From the NCBI GenBank assembly GCA_947473045.1, contig CANJCO010000052.1, forward strand, positions 1 through 36,588: 36,588 nt of DNA, in the 5' to 3' direction. Positions 35,048 through 36,588 of this stretch are shown one piece after another (positions within the stretch are counted from its first letter, which is position 1; each line of letters opens with the position of its first letter). The notes beneath the pieces are model-generated. The model saw only the letters and a list, made by a program, of their open reading frames with translations. It was not told where the DNA came from and did no database searches. Made by a program: the position numbers and the translations under genes. The DNA comes from Myxococcales bacterium (GTDB lineage Bacteria > Myxococcota_A > Polyangia > Polyangiales > Polyangiaceae).

Positions 35048-35905
35048 ATGTCCGCCTTGCGCCTTTCCCTCGCCGCGCTCTGCATCGCCTCGCTCGCTGC
35101 TTGCGGAGACGCCAGCGTCAGCACCGCCGAGCAATGGCACGGCGTCGGCGGCTCGAATCCGCCCAGCGCCTCTTCGGGCGGCGGCGCGGGAGCAGCGGCA
35201 GACGCAGGCGCGCCCAAGCCGGGAAGCGGCAACCCCCAATCGGGCTCCTTCACGGTGCTCACGGCCTCACCGTCGGCTGACGTCGAGCTGCGGAACGTGA
35301 CCCAACCTCTGCTCGTCACCGTCGCGCCGACTGGCTTCAGCGGCGCCGTTTCTCTCAGCGTGACGGGCCTGCCCGCTGGCGTGACGGCCTCGTTCGACAA
35401 GTCATCGGTGACCGTCAGCGGAACCACGGGAGCGAGCGCGCAGCTCACCCTCACCACAAAAAGCGACGTGATCAGCGGCGCGATCAAGCTCTCCGTCGTC
35501 GCCACGTCGGGCGCCACGACCGCCACCGCTCCGCTCACCCTCAACGTCAAGCCGGTGCTCACCATCGCGATCCCGATGAACGTGGACGCGATGAAAGGCA
35601 CGCCCGGCAACGCCAGCACCAAGGCGTTCGGCGACTTCCCCATCGTCGTGAGCGCTACGGCCAACCTCAGCGCGGCGCCGATCGTCGTGAAGTTCCTCAA
35701 CAAAGACTCATCGGGCCACTGCATTCACGCGTCGAACATGAATCAGGGCTTTCCGCACGACCCCTCGAACAACGGCGTGTGCAACGCACTGACGCAAAAA
35801 GATCAGTTCAACGCAACTGCGCGCGCCATCAACGCCACGGGCACCTACAAGTTCTGGCTGCACGATCAGGGCGACCTGACCGAAGGCGCCGTCAAAGTTC
35901 AGTAG
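35048..35905 (+). CDS. Lipoprotein with Ig-like domain and cupredoxin-like C-terminus
   Basis: 285 residues. MSALRLSLAALCIASLAACG is a lipoprotein signal with lipobox LAAC. A Gly/Ala/Ser-rich linker (about 25-65) leads to a strand-rich Ig-like domain (about 70-175) of the GAVSLSVTGLPAGVTASF type. The last 110 residues contain VVKFLNKDSSGHCIHAS, GFPHDPSNNG and GTYKFWLHDQGDLTEGAVKV. Their spacing recalls cupredoxins (FxNxD, His ligand, GTYxFxCxxH), but Leu replaces the usual copper-ligand Cys. Metal binding is thus uncertain. In-frame starts at 35036 (TTG) and 35039 (ATG) are possible. The end overlaps convergent greB by 14 bases. Confidence 0.65.
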   Translation: MSALRLSLAALCIASLAACGDASVSTAEQWHGVGGSNPPSASSGGGAGAAADAGAPKPGSGNPQSGSFTVLTASPSADVELRNVTQPLLVTVAPTGFSGAVSLSVTGLPAGVTASFDKSSVTVSGTTGASAQLTLTTKSDVISGAIKLSVVATSGATTATAPLTLNVKPVLTIAIPMNVDAMKGTPGNASTKAFGDFPIVVSATANLSAAPIVVKFLNKDSSGHCIHASNMNQGFPHDPSNNGVCNALTQKDQFNATARAINATGTYKFWLHDQGDLTEGAVKVQ

Positions 35906-36380
35906 GGTAGCGAACGCCGTTGATGGTGAGCTCGACCTCGCCACTGGGTCGCACCAGACGAACGGTATCGCCCTCGCTCTTGCCGAGCAGCGCGCGGCCG
36001 ACAGGGGACTTGTAGCTCACGCACCCCCGAGAAAGGTCGATCTCGTCCTCGCCCACGAGGCGGTAGCTGGCGCAGTGCCCCTCTTCATCTTCGACGTCAA
36101 CGATCGCCCCGAAAAATACCTTCGAAGTGGCGTCGGTCCGCGGATGAACGACGTGGGCGCTCTCGAGCCGCTTGATGAGCCAGTGCATGCGGCGATCGAT
36201 CTCGCGCAGCTTCTTCTTGCCGTAAATGTACTCGGCATTTTCGCTGCGATCGCCCTGCGCTGCCGCGTCAGCGACCTCAACCACGATCTTCGGACGGTCG
36301 CCGGTGCGGAGGCGCACGAGCTCGGCCTGAAGCTTCTTCGCGCCTTCAGGCGTGATGTAGTTCGGCGCGCCCGCGCTCAT
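35892..36380 (-). CDS. greB: Transcription elongation factor GreB
   Basis: 162 residues. The N-terminal coiled-coil finger begins YITPEGAKKLQAEL and carries GDRSENAEY, whose acidic Asp and Glu sit at the finger tip and stimulate cleavage of backtracked RNA by RNA polymerase. KKKLREIDRRMHWL and KVFFGA are GreB-type rather than GreA-type signatures. The C-terminal FKBP-like domain runs to the end with SPVGRALLGKSEGD. It is on the same strand as topA and 44 bases downstream of it. Confidence 0.93.
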   Translation of the reverse strand: MSAGAPNYITPEGAKKLQAELVRLRTGDRPKIVVEVADAAAQGDRSENAEYIYGKKKLREIDRRMHWLIKRLESAHVVHPRTDATSKVFFGAIVDVEDEEGHCASYRLVGEDEIDLSRGCVSYKSPVGRALLGKSEGDTVRLVRPSGEVELTINGVRYPTEL

Positions 36381-36424
36381 GCTCGCGCCGCGATGGAGAG
36401 AGCCGAGGCGGGCCGCATGCCGCG

Positions 36425-36588
36425 CTAGGCTCCTGCTTCGGCGACGGCTGCCTGCTCCGCGTCACCGGGCGCTGTGACCGCGCGCTTGTAGCCGCACGCC
36501 TTGTCGGCGCACATGATCGTCGGCTTGGCCTTGGTGCCTCCCATGACGAGAAACTTGGCCGCGCACATCGGGCAAGGTTCGGTGATGG
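36425..36588 (-). CDS. topA: DNA topoisomerase I, C-terminal end only
   Basis: This partial frame enters from the right edge. The visible 53 codons include PCPMCAAKFLVMGG and then MCADKACGYKRAV, a four-Cys zinc ribbon as found at the C-terminus of type IA topoisomerases. Acidic Ala-rich residues precede the stop (TAG at 36425-36427). The assignment rests on the zinc ribbon alone; another zinc-ribbon protein cannot be excluded. The 5' part lies outside the window. Confidence 0.6.
   Translation of the reverse strand, partial: ITEPCPMCAAKFLVMGGTKAKPTIMCADKACGYKRAVTAPGDAEQAAVAEAGA

Overview
The window is high-GC, gene-dense DNA from a bacterium that is very probably a member of the Myxococcota, most likely the Polyangia/Sorangiineae side. 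Four things point there. Two Hanks-type Ser/Thr kinases carry the myxobacterial layout of kinase, Pro/Ala-rich linker, one membrane helix and Pro/Ala-rich tail. One exported protein ends in a MYXO-CTERM-like sorting tag. There is a myxobacterial-type outer-membrane barrel gene followed by an OmpA lipoprotein. The rest is chromosomal housekeeping with strong third-position GC. No phage, plasmid, IS, CRISPR, tRNA or rRNA signal was seen, and no gene-free stretch exceeds about 200 bases.

Layout. 1-145: copy 1 of a multi-hairpin repeat. 197-3162: an SDR and a fused FAD monooxygenase/old yellow enzyme of the 2-aminobenzoyl-CoA (salicylyl-CoA) type. 3169-8128: trpS, a TonB-like envelope protein and two divergent GT-C-like membrane proteins. 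8123-8277: repeat copy 2, filling the gap before polA (minus strand). 11225-12712: kinase 1, whose stop codon lies in repeat copy 3 (12709-12846). 12897-15257: a small outer-membrane protein and a CslA-like GT2 polysaccharide synthase. 15367-16761: ihfA, a MerR regulator and a membrane-anchored Cys-containing protein. 16805-20426: an outer-membrane barrel, a helical periplasmic protein and an OmpA-type lipoprotein. 20489-22900: dCMP deaminase and ddl, convergent with fabH. 23012-29025: kinase 2, a DUF4175-like membrane protein and a peptidase-MA-like protease. 29166-32432: psd, a methyltransferase with a long disordered N-terminus, and def. 32429-36588: a YVTN-propeller lipoprotein divergent from a BNR/MYXO-CTERM protein, a lipoprotein with a cupredoxin-like end, greB, and the 3' end of topA.

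How the genes work together. Most of the window serves core information processing (trpS, polA, ihfA, def, greB, topA) and the cell envelope (ddl, fabH, psd, OmpA and barrel proteins, GT2, GT-C, exported lipoproteins). Four-base stop/start overlaps tie together helical protein-OmpA, dCMP deaminase-ddl, DUF4175-peptidase and psd-methyltransferase.

The least explained item is a repeat of about 140-155 bp, present three times within the first 13 kb. It is a string of five hairpins. In the two copies with a visible upstream gene, its edge supplies that gene's stop codon. Base changes between copies preserve pairing, including a G.U wobble that pairs only in RNA of the gene-sense strand. A second window-wide pattern is a TA-rich -10-like hexamer 5-8 bases before the start codon of many first genes, which suggests leaderless transcription.
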